Shown in pieces: positions 45,274 to 56,779 of a stretch of 64,000 bases of DNA (within the stretch, counting starts at the first letter, position 1; the number at the start of each line of letters is the position of its first letter). Under the pieces are notes generated by a model, which did no database searches, was not told the DNA's origin, and saw nothing but the letters and a program-made list of their open reading frames with translations. Both the position numbers and the translations under genes were made by a program. Source of the stretch: Laburnicola sp. R22_1 (taxonomy: Eukaryota > Ascomycota > Dothideomycetes > Pleosporales > Didymosphaeriaceae). Location of the stretch: the NCBI GenBank assembly GCA_014281115.1, contig JACONQ010000017.1:1178001-1242000 (forward strand), in the 5' to 3' direction.

Positions 45274-48200
45274 GGAGGGGAGGAGACGTGGCGGTGCCAT
45301 ATGTTAGTGCGAAAAGACGCCATTTGTCGGGGTAGGTTTCTTTTACATGTTATACGTTTTCGTGTTATGATGCGAGACTCGTAGTGTTGACCAGAGAATT
45401 TATGAATGCACATCCTCTGTCAGTATGTAAAGTAATAGGAAGTTATGATAATCATCATCATCATCATCGTCGTCACTGTTTCCGGTGGCCATGATCAAAC
45501 AAATAGGACGAGGCTTCCAAAGCTCAGCACTTCTTGAATCCACATTTCAAACGTAACATTTCTAAAGCAGATCGTCTTTTTGTATTCCTTAGTCAGAGCC
45601 ACCAAAGGTCGGTCCATAAAATTCGTCATCTATTCTTTTAAGTCTCGACCTTAAACCCAGAAACTTGTAGCTGGCGGAGGACGACACGGCATTCGGTATT
45701 TGTACTCGAAGCCAAGGACCCGCCATAAACCGATGGAAGAGAACTTTTAATAACATGGTACTGTTGCATTACTCTCCTTTACCAGCAGGAAAGTTTGGAG
45801 ATGAGTTGCATGCGGGTAACAGAGTGCCTCTGGAAGGCAATGCGGACAAGGCATTTGTCAGGTCCTCATTTAGCGCTGTTCGCCCAGTTTGACGCAGAGG
45901 CACATACTTGAAAATCTTTCGGTTTTTTGGACTCCAAGCCTTGCAAAACGACATGTGCGACATCCATTCTGTTTTTATCGGACTCGGAGGCCGAGCGGAC
46001 AAAAGGACATTTCTCAAATGCGGAGGGATTTTATTAGAATCTAGCACTCCACCACATAGTTCTGCCAGCTTAGAAGTTTTTGCACACCGTCACAATTTGA
46101 ATATAGTCTTCACATTTTAATGCCAAATTTTACAAACTTGAAGCTTCGCCAAGCAACATGAAAAGCCTCATCCTGTATTTTTTATCAGACTCAGATGCAG
46201 AGCGGACAAGCAGGGCATTCTCTATTTGCCTAGTTGTTTTATAGGAGTCAATCATCCCGCTATATAATTTTGCTGGCTTAGAAGCTTTTGCACACCGTCG
46301 CCATGCATACCATGTTTTTGGGTTTTGAAGTCAAATTTTTAGCCACACGTAAGGGTAGGTGTGGTAAGGTTTGATTTGGTTGTAGAACTGGCTTTTAAGT
46401 GCTTCTCGTTCTGGGTGGTAAGGCAGATGGTATTTCTGGGAGAGTGTTGTGGAGTATTTGTAGCATGCGGATTTATCCGCAATGCCGGACTAGACGATGC
46501 GGCAGAGGCATTCGAATATGGTGCAAGGCATTCATCTCTGGAGCCTGTCAATATGCCGGCTTGTTACGTTCTCAAGTGTTTGTTCGACGTAGGAGTGCTC
46601 CATGACTTGCCATCCAGCGTGTTTTGGACATGACAATCCTCAAGCACACACGGCCACAAAAAACATCTTAATTGGCGCTGGATTTTTTGAGAAACAAGAC
46701 CTCCATTAGAATGTATGTGTCCCATTTTTTATCGGCTGATATCTCCCATGTAAGTTGAGCGGTTGTATTTAAGACTTCCAAAGAAAGACCACATGAAGTA
46801 AATAAACTACGCTATTTTGCATTTGAGGCTTCAGGAATAGCAGCTTCCGTATAAGTCGTATTGTGGAAAGTGCTCAGTCTTCATGACATCCAGGCCTCGA
46901 TGATTTTATTTGTAGAAGCGGACGCAGAGATAGATGCTTGACTTCCTAATTTCAATCCAGAGCTCTTTATATTGTAGTGTCAAGCTCTGTTACCCACTCC
47001 ATGCATCCTACATCTGTGATTTTGTAGTTTGTAGCACGTGGAAAGGCTTTTTATGAAGTGAAACCGAGTCGGCGATGATTTTAGATCAGTGCACCACAGT
47101 TCGATCTCAGTCCAGTCATGAAGCTTGAGCCTTAATTTTGGTTTGGCGCACTAGAATAATGGGTAAAACTCATGAGATGAGTAACGGGAATGCGAGGCCT
47201 TCGCACGCTGGATCGAATCGTGTTTCCATTGATAGGTTTCCGTGATCGTGACCTGATCTTAATGGGACCTGGGTTCCGAGCATCGTGATGGTGCAATCTT
47301 ATTTCAATCGCGTCTCACTCGGAACATTTGTCCATGTTGCAGTGTTTTGAATGTCTCTCGATATTAAGTGAGCTTTGGTGTCAAGTAGGCCGCCACTCTC
47401 CACATGTCGTGCGCATAGTAAGACTTTGTGCCAGGTCCGATGATATATTATCAAATCTCGCCTTCTCATCAAATGGCTGTATTTAGATTTTGATCCCCAG
47501 TGTAGCTCCGCTCAAAAGCAAGTGGCTCATCGTATTGTCGAAGAACAATTTTTAGTCTCGCACTAAAACTTATTAGAGCAGGATTCAACAAAGCCGATTC
47601 CATTTCTCGCGACCCCGAATTTTTTTGTGTCGGAACACATCGTCTCGCCGCTCAGAGTTCTTTGAACTCTGGACATGGGTGTTGAGATTGTTGTATTTTA
47701 GTGAACAATTCGTGGGCTGGAGTAGTGAGAGGAGATAAGTGCGGGAGAAGAGTAGGATTTATATAGACAGAGAGCATAGTGTGAGATCAGAGGGTGGTGT
47801 GGAAATCGGGTTTAAGGCTTTTGCATGTATCTGAAAAGACGTTGGTTTGTGATTCCAGGAAGATCGTTGCCGCTGCGGTCGGAGCCTAGCAGCAGCATCT
47901 AATATCTTACAAGTGCGCTTATCCACTTTCCACACTTTTGCTCCTTCCTTCCAGAATAGACTATTCTCCATCGACACATACAGGTACAAGCCTACCTCAG
48001 GGCTTCTTCATAGCTGAAGAGCGCGCGGGATTGTATGCTTTCTGGACAGCACACGAGATAGCAACGTAAGTGAGTTAGCGATGCACCTGTACGCGCAGCC
48101 TGTACGAGAATCAAGGAATGGTTATATATTCCCAGCTATTCTGCAAATCAAGCCACAAAGGTAGGTAGAGTGTGCAGCCGCGAAGCTCTGAAGAACGAAG

Positions 48201-48306
48201 ACTGTCGTAAGTCAACATGCATGATTCATGCGCACGGCCCCAACTGACTAGCTCGTGCCTCCCCAAAATCCCCTCCACGCATCCTGCACCCCTCCACACC
48301 ACCAAA
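45274..48306. other. 3 kb intergenic region without a supported gene
   Basis: Base composition is intermediate, with none of the strong TpA excess of the RIP blocks. A trinucleotide run (ATC/GTC) is at 45447-45474 and a diverged 208-base duplication at about 45965-46345. The remaining frames, including 46361-46633, lack a real ATG or recognisable motif. It may hold decayed genes or long UTRs. The right end is the NCS6 promoter. Confidence 0.5.
45965..46345. repeat. Diverged 208 bp tandem duplication
   Basis: Two copies share ordered words: ATCGGACTCGG / ATCAGACTCAG, GAGCGGACAA, GGCATT, CTTAGAAG(T/C)TTTTGCACACCGTC and TCAAATTTT-like ends. The CACACCGTC word recurs at 46083 and 46291. Divergence is substantial, so the duplication is old. 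Confidence 0.65.
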
Positions 48307-49685
48307 ATGCCGCCCGCACTCTGCGCGCTCTGCAAAACGAACCGCGCCTTGATTCTCCGTCCAAAAGACCACTCCAAGCTCTGCAAGCCCTGCTTCCTCA
48401 CCACCTTCGAGACCGAAATTCATCATACCATCACCGCAAACGCGCTCTTCCACCGCGGCGAGCAAATCGCGATCGGCGCATCTGGAGGCAAAGATAGCAC
48501 GGTCCTCGCTTCGGTGCTCAAAACGCTGAACGAGCGGTACGATTATGGACTGGATCTGATACTGTTGTCGATAGATGAGGGCATCAAGGGGTATCGGGAT
48601 GATAGTCTGGAGACGGTGAAGAGAAATGCGCAGCAGTATGGCATGGACTTGTGCATATTGGGGTATGATGAGCTGTATGGGTGGACGATGGATCAAGTGG
48701 TAGAGCAAGTGGGCAAGAAGGGAAATTGCACGTACTGCGGTGTGTTCCGGAGACAGGCACTGGATCGGGGAGCGGCGAGGTTGGGCGTGGAGCATGTGGT
48801 TACAGGGCATAACGCGGATGATGTCGCTGAGACGGTGCTCATGAACTGTAAGATACCCCATGTAACTTTCTTGAGTGCATGGTATTAACGGTTCGAACAG
48901 TACTGCGTGGCGACCTTCCGCGCCTCTCGCGAACGACCTCAATCATAACATCTACGCCCTCCGTAGCCGCCGATCCGTCCTCGCAGACAAACATCAAGCG
49001 CAGCAAGCCCCTCAAATACGCCTACGAGAAGGAAATCGTGCTCTACGCACACCATAAGAACCTCGACTACTTTAGCACGGAATGCATATACTCGCCCGAA
49101 GCCTTCCGCGGCAGCGCCCGAGCCTTGATCAAGAATCTGGAGCGCGTCCGACCGAGCGCTATATTAGACGTCGTTCGCAGCGGCGAAGACATGGCGAAGC
49201 TGGTACCCGGCAGTGGCGAGGGCTGCGGAGGCGTGTGTGCGAGTTCCGTGCCTGCAGGCGAAGAGGAGGAGGGCGGCTGCGGTAGCGCAAATGGGCGGAG
49301 CTCAGGCGGCGAGATGGCGAGCATGGAAAAACACCTCGCGCAAGACGAAGCAGCTGCTGAGAACGGTCTAGAGATAGAGATCACGGCGGGTAGTGTCAAC
49401 GGCGCGACTGGCAATACCGTGCCTGTGATGAACGGCAAGAAGAGCAAGAAGGCTAAGTCGCAGTCCTACACGCCACGCAAAGAACTGAAGAAGCAAGTCA
49501 TGGGCCAGTGCAAGAAGTGCGGCTACCTCTCCAGCCAGGACGTCTGCAAAGCGTGTGTGCTACTAGAAGGATTGAATAAAAACAGGCCAAAGAACAGGAT
49601 TGAAGTGGGCTACGAAGCGGAGCAAGAGAAAGAGGTCAATTCGGTAGCAGAGGCGGTGAATGAGCTGGACGTGGGCGCTGGATGA
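48307..49685 (+). CDS. NCS6: Cytoplasmic tRNA 2-thiolation protein 1 (Ncs6/Ctu1)
   Basis: Exons 48307-48847 and 48901-49685 around a 53-nt intron give 441 residues. The enzyme thiolates the wobble uridine U34 of tRNA-Lys, -Glu and -Gln with Ncs2, using sulphur relayed by Urm1. There is an N-terminal zinc-binding pair (CALCKTNRA and LCKPC), the PP-loop [11 protein letters not shown] (57-67), the catalytic [10 protein letters not shown] and [11 protein letters not shown], and across the intron [13 protein letters not shown]. The C-terminal zinc ribbon [16 protein letters not shown] closes it. A Gly/Glu/Ala-rich insert of about 80 residues before the C-terminal ribbon makes it longer than the usual ~350-residue enzyme. 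Confidence 0.96.
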
Positions 49686-50485
49686 ACTGGCTCCTTCGCA
49701 ACGAAACCCACATCGAATACAACAGAGTCGTCAGAGGCCGCGTGCACACAAACGGGCGGAACCGCTCATCTACCCGGAGCAGATGCGTGATTCCTCCCGA
49801 AGGAACTCATCACAGCGACACAGGCCAGCGCGCGCACTGCATTCCAGAAGAGCCGACCACACCGACCTTCCGTCTATACAACGCGTCAAGGAGGCTACAA
49901 AGTACGTACGTCATCAAGGTCGCGCTCCTTGCGCTCGTTCGCTTTTCACCCGATCCTCATAGGTTAGGTTCCCGGCGAGGTAGACTCACGGTCATGTTGT
50001 TCGCGTGGGACCACGAACTGGTGCCGGGAACCGCGGGAACCGCACTCGCGCTGTGTTGATTCTCCAGGGCTGCGCTGAGACAACGTCCGTCCTTGGGAGG
50101 GCTGGAAGTACGCACCTGAGTTACTCATTGTCTCTAAATACTAGGACAGAGGTTTCATCTCCCGTGTGTTATGCCGGGACGGGCAGTACCAAAGACTTTG
50201 TCTTACAGCTGTAGCAAACTAGCAATAGAACCAATGCATGTGTCTCTGTGAATCTACTTGCAACAACACTTATGAGCGCAATGCGACCGAGGTCCTTTTT
50301 TTTGAATGTATTCGTACATTATACTAAGACAGTAAGGATTACCTACAGGCGACGTGGGTATGCATCCGATAACGCCAGAAGCCTAACTACCCAAACGTAA
50401 CCCATGCCGCGTCGTATGCAAACCTCATGCACAACTTCCACCTCGTCTCGTCTCGTCTCGACGCATCATCTCCTCAGCTGCCTAC
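49686..50485. other. Convergent intergenic spacer
   Basis: No supported gene between the 3' ends of NCS6 and the GH31 gene. A short CTCGT/TCGTC pentanucleotide run lies at about 50446-50461. Confidence 0.5.
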
Positions 50486-53376
50486 CTAGATCTTGATAGA
50501 AACGGCACCAGCCAAGTTCCACTCACCCTCCACGACGACAGAATTCGAAGCAGAGTCGAAGCTAGACGCGTCACCAAGGTTCCCGTCCAATTGCCCTAGC
50601 ACCCTGACCTTGCTCAACACGAGCCTGTCTCCAGCGTAATCCGTCACGCCGACAACCCTGACGGTGCCCGCCTCATAGACGAGATCCAGTTCAGTGACCG
50701 CAGGCTGTTCGATCTTCTCACCCTCGTCAATATACAAACTGCCGGTTGCCTTGCCGTCCGTGTCTGGCGCAACGATGAATTCGAAGTCTTGTTTGCGCAG
50801 CTCGGCGGTGGTGTTGGCGCTCTTGACGCGCTGCGGGATGATGCTGCCGCCGCGGATGTGGATGGGGATGTCGGTGTAGGCCACGTTGTTGACGGTGACG
50901 TTTGCACCCTTGCCCTTGACTAGCTCGCCGGTCCAGTAATCGTAGAATATGTCCTTGGGTAGGTAGTATGTGACCGAGTCAGAGTAATCGGCTGTGACGG
51001 GGGAGATGAGGAGCGCGTTGCCGTAGAACCATTGGTGCTCGAGCTGGAATGTGTTGGGGTCGTTGGGATAGAGGAAGAACAACGGGTTGATCATCGGTGT
51101 GCCCTCCTTGGTCTGGTAGTACAGTGCGGTATAGATGTAGTCGAGCAGCTTGTAACGCGTGTCGATGGCCTTCTTGGCAGCCTTGGTGACAAGATGCCAT
51201 TGGTAGAACTCCTGCTGTATGGCAGATATCTCCGCGTGGTTTCGGTAGAAGGGCTGGAAAGCCCCAAGCAAAGCCCAGCGCGCGCACAGGTACTCATCAG
51301 TATTTTGATTGAAGCCGCACACGTCGGAGCCGACCATTGGCATTTGATGCATGGCGACAAAGGCAAGCATCTGACGGATAGAGGTACGGTAGTCTTGCCA
51401 AGTCGACGCGTTGTCTCCGAACCAATGCGTGGATTTTCGACCGTTGCCAGCAAAGGTAGAACGTGTAAGAACCATAGGGCGCAGACCGGGCCGGCGGGCG
51501 AGCATCGCGTCGTAAGTCACGTGAGCCATGGCGTGTCCATGCAGGTTATGTGTGTCGTAATGCACCGTTCCATCGTAGTGGGTATTGTTCGTCCATATAG
51601 TATAGCCCGAAAGCCCACCATTGTGATTCTGTATCTTATATTTCGGGGTGAACAGGTCTCGATCTGGGAGACCCTTCATCTTTCCATCATTGGATTGGCG
51701 AGGGTTGAACGAGTTCATACGCGCGGCTTGCGGAGAGAAGGACGAGCCAACATCTCGAGACGCTACTGACCGAGCATCATTTGCTTGAGCACCATCTGGC
51801 TGGAAGGAGTCCGGGAAGCCTGGAATGGGACGGCCGGTGTTAGGACGTGGGGCATGCTCGACCTTCGGAGGGTTGTTTCCTGGATCACGAGGATTGCACT
51901 TTGTACCGGCGCAAAAGTTGGAAGCCTCGTTCATATCGACCCAGATACCGTCGAGATCAATACCAGCATCCGCACTGAAGAAGGTTGCGATTTCGTCCGC
52001 CCACCGCTTTGATGTGTTTGGCGCAAGCCAATCGGGCCACGCGACGGTACCAGCCCACTGCACACCGAGATAGTCGGAACCATCGGCGTTCTTGTGGAAG
52101 ACACCCATGTCATGACCCTTCTGATAGGTAGGGTAATCATCCTTTACGTGGATAGCAGGATCGAGAATGAGGACATAACGCTGGCCCCGGGAGTGAATAG
52201 TACTGAGTAGCTCTCGGTATTTGTCCATGGGAAAGCGTAGCGGGTCTGTGGTAAAATCCTGACGTACATCCATGTAGTCGATATCGGTCCACATAACTTC
52301 CAAGGGGATACCGGCGGTCGAGTAGTTGGCAACGACCTCTGCAACAAAATTGACGTCCCAGTATCCATACTTGCACTGGTGGAAGCCGAGAGTCCAATAC
52401 GGATACATGGCAGAATAACCGACGGTGTCGGCATACTGCTTGGAAACATCGGCAGGTTGCTTTCCAGCTAAGAAATAGAAGTCGAGGACTCCACCGATGG
52501 TGTTGTACTCCAAGTACTGATCACCGGATGTAGTCTGACTGAGATTGATATCCATGCCAGCTGCATTGAGCAAGAAGACGCCGTGAGTACCCTTGTCACC
52601 ACGGTGATCAAAGTACACAGGGTGCGAACCGTAAAGGTTGGAGTTGTGCGGGATAAATGGCGACTCGGTATTCCAGAACGTACGATGGTAGTCGGTAGTG
52701 GGCAACCGAAAAGGGTCGCTATGTTCTCCTAGGCCGTAGATGTTGGGGTCTTTGGGTAGGCTAGTGCGCAGACGTACATATTGCGTCTCGAATATCAACT
52801 GCGCAGCAGACGTGTCGAAAAGGACCTCGCCATTCTCCTTACGTGTAATGGTAAAGGAGAAGGGCTTCTCTACTAAGGCAAATTCCAGATCCGAGTCACC
52901 AGAAGCAGTTTCGCCATTCTTCGGGCGGGGCAAAACTCCTTCCTGTACTTGATACACGTTCTCATCGGCATCAAAGATGTTGACGTGGAGGCGGTCCTCT
53001 GTGTCGTATTAGTAAGGGCGCGCAAGAGAACGCGTCGTGTCACGAAGTTGCAGTACTACATATGCAGGACACAAGTCTGTCGGTGATACGAAGACCAGAG
53101 GTACTCAAAGTTTTGTCCTGTGGCTGTTGTTGGCGACTTACTAGCTTGGTATTCGACGACGAGCTTCAGGTCCTTGATGTCGTCGCTATAGGCATTGCAC
53201 GCGTCCCCAGCAAGCGTAAGGTCAGCCGTGAGCGAGGAGTCGGTCTTGACCACGTTTGAGGCTGCGTATCCAGGACAGTCCGCGACATCACGAACTGCCA
53301 GCCCCTGCGGAGTAGGAATAGCAGACACGAGGCCGGTGTAGGCGACCAGCCCGAGGACAAGCTCTTTGCGGAACAT
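50486..53376 (-). CDS. Secreted GH31 alpha-glucosidase
   Basis: Exons 53376-53142 and 52998-50486 on the minus strand, around a 143-nt intron (GTAAGT, TACTAAT branch, ACAG), give 915 residues. A signal peptide (FRKELVLGLVAYTGLVSA) starts it. An N-terminal galactose-mutarotase-like domain contains LPKDPNIYGLGEHSDPFRL. The (beta/alpha)8 barrel has the nucleophile in GIWVDMNEASNFC (about 430) and the acid/base region HWFGDNASTW (about 600). Such enzymes release glucose from maltose, starch or related oligosaccharides outside the cell. The length fits fungal agdA/aglA-type enzymes. A TATAAATA-like box lies about 80 bases upstream of the start. Confidence 0.95.
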
Positions 53377-54428
53377 GTTCACGGTGTGGTTGATTGGCGA
53401 CTCCGGTTGTCAGAGCGGAGAGTGATGGCACAGTGGAGCCGCGGGGTTTTTAATATTTATACAAAACGCTAAGCCAAGGCCGGCACCGTGAAAGGCGTCG
53501 CTCAACGGGCTGGGATTCACTGTAATGCTAGCGCCCCGCTGACGGCATGGAGTATGGATAGTGAAGAGGAGCACGGTATGGAAAGCCACGGCCGCCCGCA
53601 TTCGCTATGGTGAAAGATGAGCGGACGTTGTGGGCCAGGCAGCCAGCGTGAGGATGGACTGTACGGTCTGTACCTGGCTTAGATGCAGGGAGGCTTGCAT
53701 GTTTGCTTCCGACGCACAGGCACAGGCGACGATCAGATACCAGGATGCCGGCATGCATATCATGCCGACGAGCGGCGGCGCGCGCCCAACGAACGACCTG
53801 CCACAAACAGTAATTGGCATAGTATGGAGTTGGACCTACCTGCGACACAACACAAGTGAATGCCCGACCAACACTTTGAACTCTGAGCCGCTAGAGCACG
53901 CCGGCGTTCCAGGGCCTCCTGCGTGCTTACGGGGCGACGGGCGATGGGCATTGCGGACACAATGGCATTTCGATGGACTCGCGCGAGAGACACGATTGAT
54001 ATGAAAGACGAAGGCTATGCAAACGCGGGCTGTGACTTGTCTCGGAAGGCAAACACGCGGATGCTACCTAGGGAGGTAGCGCGGTGAACGAGCTCGCCAC
54101 CTGCATGATCATGATCATGTCGATGGGAATCATCCACACGAGAGACAGGTGAGGCAGGTGCGAGGCAGGTGCGGCGACTGTGGGGTAGCTTCCGTCCCGA
54201 AACGCCACCATGACACGGTCACGCGCCGTGGCAGTCTCGCGAATGTGCGCGCGTCATGTCGTAGCGGAGACGGCGCCATGTCACTTCACCACACCACACC
54301 ACACCATCGAGCGGATATCGTCCAAATCTTCACGTCCACCAGCTGCTTTGTTCGAGAGACTCTTTCAATCATTCATTCGTAAAACTATGGGCTGTGGACA
54401 ACCATGATCGGGAAGTCATAGTCGCAGG
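53377..54428. other. Intergenic, GH31 promoter side
   Basis: About 1 kb of normal composition. A TATAAATA-like element on the minus strand (about 53452-53463) fits the GH31 promoter. A CACAC run lies at about 54287-54304. Short frames in both directions have no recognisable features. The 5' exon of the next gene may lie in the last part. Confidence 0.5.
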
Positions 54429-55196
54429 GTGACATTGTACAAATGGGAAGGGTGGTGTGCCGTGGAGGAGGAGCCGGGCGAATGGGCGGTCTACTTGGAT
54501 GTTAATGATGACGGGTTAAGCGGCAAAGTTCCACCAGGTACGAGGATACTAGAGATTCAGCTTGAAAGAAGAGAAGAACGGTACAAGGAGGCAGATTACG
54601 GGATTACGCCCACGGTGAAGAATGTCCAACCAGAGCCGGCGCAAGAAAAAGTGTACGAAGAAAAAGTGACAGAAAGACTACCGCTACCACAACCGCTATC
54701 GCGAGCGCCTTCGTTGCCACCCCAGAAGTTTAAGCTGCATAAGAAGCAGCCTTCAAGCTCATCGGAAAGAAATCCCAGCGTAGGTGACCTCAAAAACCAC
54801 TACAACAATTTTGAGGCTCGCAAGACATCCAATCCTGCTCCAACACACCCGAGGCAAGCTACCCCGTTCCCGTTCCTGCCTGGGGTACACAAAGTAACAT
54901 ATGCTACCAACCACAAAATCGAACAGGACCAAAGGCTTGAACAACTTCATTCAGTCTCCGACGTCTCGCGGCCAAGGTTCCAGTCTCTTGATCTCCCACA
55001 TAGAGAGTCTCCGCGCCCAAGCAGATCATCGACCGATTCCACCGCGAGGAGGGCATTCAACAGGGTAACGCAAGCAAGGCTACACTTCTTCAGGGCGTCC
55101 AAATCAAACAACGAGGTCGTGCAGGTGCCTAAGAAGAAGTTTTCCATGTTCGAGCGGGCATCGAATGTGTTGAAGAAAAGGCAGCGATCTCTTTGA
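54429..55196 (+). CDS. Unknown basic, disordered protein (5' end unresolved)
   Basis: An open frame of about 255 codons without its own initiator ATG; it opens with VTLYKWEGWCAVEEEPGEWAV, which looks like a conserved folded start. The rest is Pro/Ser/Arg-rich and disordered, with a basic C-terminus (KKKFSMFERASNVLKKRQRS). The start must lie upstream. The nearest in-frame ATG is 54387, but a TGA at 54405 separates it from the open frame. Either an upstream exon is spliced in at about 54427 (CGCAG acceptor) or the gene carries a nonsense codon. No family is recognised. Confidence 0.6.
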   Translation: MTLYKWEGWCAVEEEPGEWAVYLDVNDDGLSGKVPPGTRILEIQLERREERYKEADYGITPTVKNVQPEPAQEKVYEEKVTERLPLPQPLSRAPSLPPQKFKLHKKQPSSSSERNPSVGDLKNHYNNFEARKTSNPAPTHPRQATPFPFLPGVHKVTYATNHKIEQDQRLEQLHSVSDVSRPRFQSLDLPHRESPRPSRSSTDSTARRAFNRVTQARLHFFRASKSNNEVVQVPKKKFSMFERASNVLKKRQRSL

Positions 55197-55528
55197 ATCA
55201 AAAGTTTGTTTTGTAGCACTGGTTTTGTAAATTCGTATCGTACTTTGTTGATTTATACGAACGCTCTTCGATTGCTGTAGGCGTATATCTGTTGGTATCT
55301 CCACAATGACGTAATCGCACACACAGTAAGCCAACGCCACAACCACCCGCCACAGCGCCACAAGTCGTTAAGATGGAACATATGCAGTGAAAATCAACCC
55401 AAGTGAATCGCGACTACAGCTCGCGATCCTAACCGAATCTGGCGCCTAAGCTCTCACGAGTATTGACAATCGCTTTATCCGTGCCTTTACTCGCCCTATT
55501 TTCTTCATACACGTCGTACCTGTTCGCA

Positions 55529-56211
55529 ATGCCCCGCCGCGGGGTCACCTCCAACGACGATTCCACCACGACCATGACCACGACCGCACCCCCCGAGAAA
55601 ACCGCATGGCCAAAAACCTTCACAGACGGCCTACCGCTACCCAAAATCGTCGTGTTTGACTTGGACTATACGCTCTGGCCATTCTGGGTCGACACGCACG
55701 TTACCGGGCCGCTCAAGGCGCAGGAAGGCGGGCTCAAAGTCAAGGATCGGTATGGCGAGGGCTACGGGTTCTACTCGGACATCGGAGGTCTCTTGGACGC
55801 GGTATTTACACTCATGCCACATATACATATCCTCGCTAACATTCACCCATGCAGCTCAAGCAAAAAGACATCCTAATCGGTGCCGCTTCGCGCACGCACG
55901 CCCCCGACCTCGGCCGCGAAATGCTCTCGCTCCTAAAGATACCTAGCTCTTTGGGCGCGTCGCAACGCGCAATAGACTATTTCGATCACCTGCAGATATA
56001 TCCTGGGGACAAGATGACGCACTTTGAGAGGATAGGGAGAGATTCGGGGGTTGAGTATGAGGAGATGCTGTTCTTTGATGATGAGAGTGGGAATAGGAAT
56101 GTGGAGGCATTGGGGGTGGTGATGTGGCTTGTGAGAGATGGGGTGACGGTTGCGGAGGTGGATGCTGGGGTGAGGAGTTGGAGAAAGAGGCGTGGGAAGG
56201 TGGGGGAGTAG
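55529..56211 (+). CDS. HAD-superfamily phosphatase, MDP-1 type
   Basis: Exons 55529-55801 and 55855-56211 around a 53-nt intron (GTATTT, CTAAC branch, GCAG) give 209 residues. HAD motif I is [11 protein letters not shown] with the two catalytic Asp, motif II is [11 protein letters not shown], a Lys lies in [11 protein letters not shown], and the C-terminal acidic pair is [11 protein letters not shown]. This is the magnesium-dependent phosphatase-1 family, Mg-dependent enzymes that dephosphorylate protein tyrosine or sugar-amine adducts in vitro; the physiological substrate is uncertain. The first ~35 residues are Thr-rich and disordered. I use the ATG at 55529; the frame is open upstream but has no other ATG. 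Confidence 0.9.
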
Positions 56212-56686
56212 ATGTGGAGATTATGAGGGCTAAGAGGTCGGACTAAGGAGTTCCTTTGGTTTGCACGTGCGCGGTACGTGGAGCATCTGGATTCCTAAAC
56301 TTGTGATGGAAAGTTTGAAGACTAGACCAAGAATAGCGCATAGATCAGGCGCGGTAACCGCCTTCTAGCAGGCAGCTTCATACACAACGCTCCATTTGCC
56401 CGAGGCTGTGGCTATAACCACTAACTTACGACTTGCGTCAACTATAGGTTACTATTAGCTAGGTTGTTTTTGCAACCCTAGCCTTTTTAAAACTTACCTA
56501 TTTTAGGCTACCTACTTTACTAGCTATCTTTCTACCTTATATACTACTAAGAGACGCTACTAGTAGTATAGGTACCTAGTTCTTAAAAGTAGAGACTAAG
56601 GACTATGTATAAGTATTTTGCTATATAACCTTATCTTTCTATTTTAACTAAGGCTAACTTAGCTATAGTATAATATCTACCTAGTA
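56212..56686. other. Transition from gene-rich to AT-rich DNA
   Basis: Composition is normal until about 56440 and then becomes TpA-rich over a few tens of bases. No gene is seen. Confidence 0.65.
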
Positions 56687-56779
56687 TAACGTACTCCACA
56701 ACCGAGCGACTCACCCAACCAAGCGACTTACTTTTGCCAAGACCCTACCAAAACATACTACTATTAATAGTACAACGCG

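Noticed and set aside
46361..46633. 90-codon frame in the 45-48 kb interval
   Set aside because: Begins with GTG, no motif, next to a degenerate duplication.
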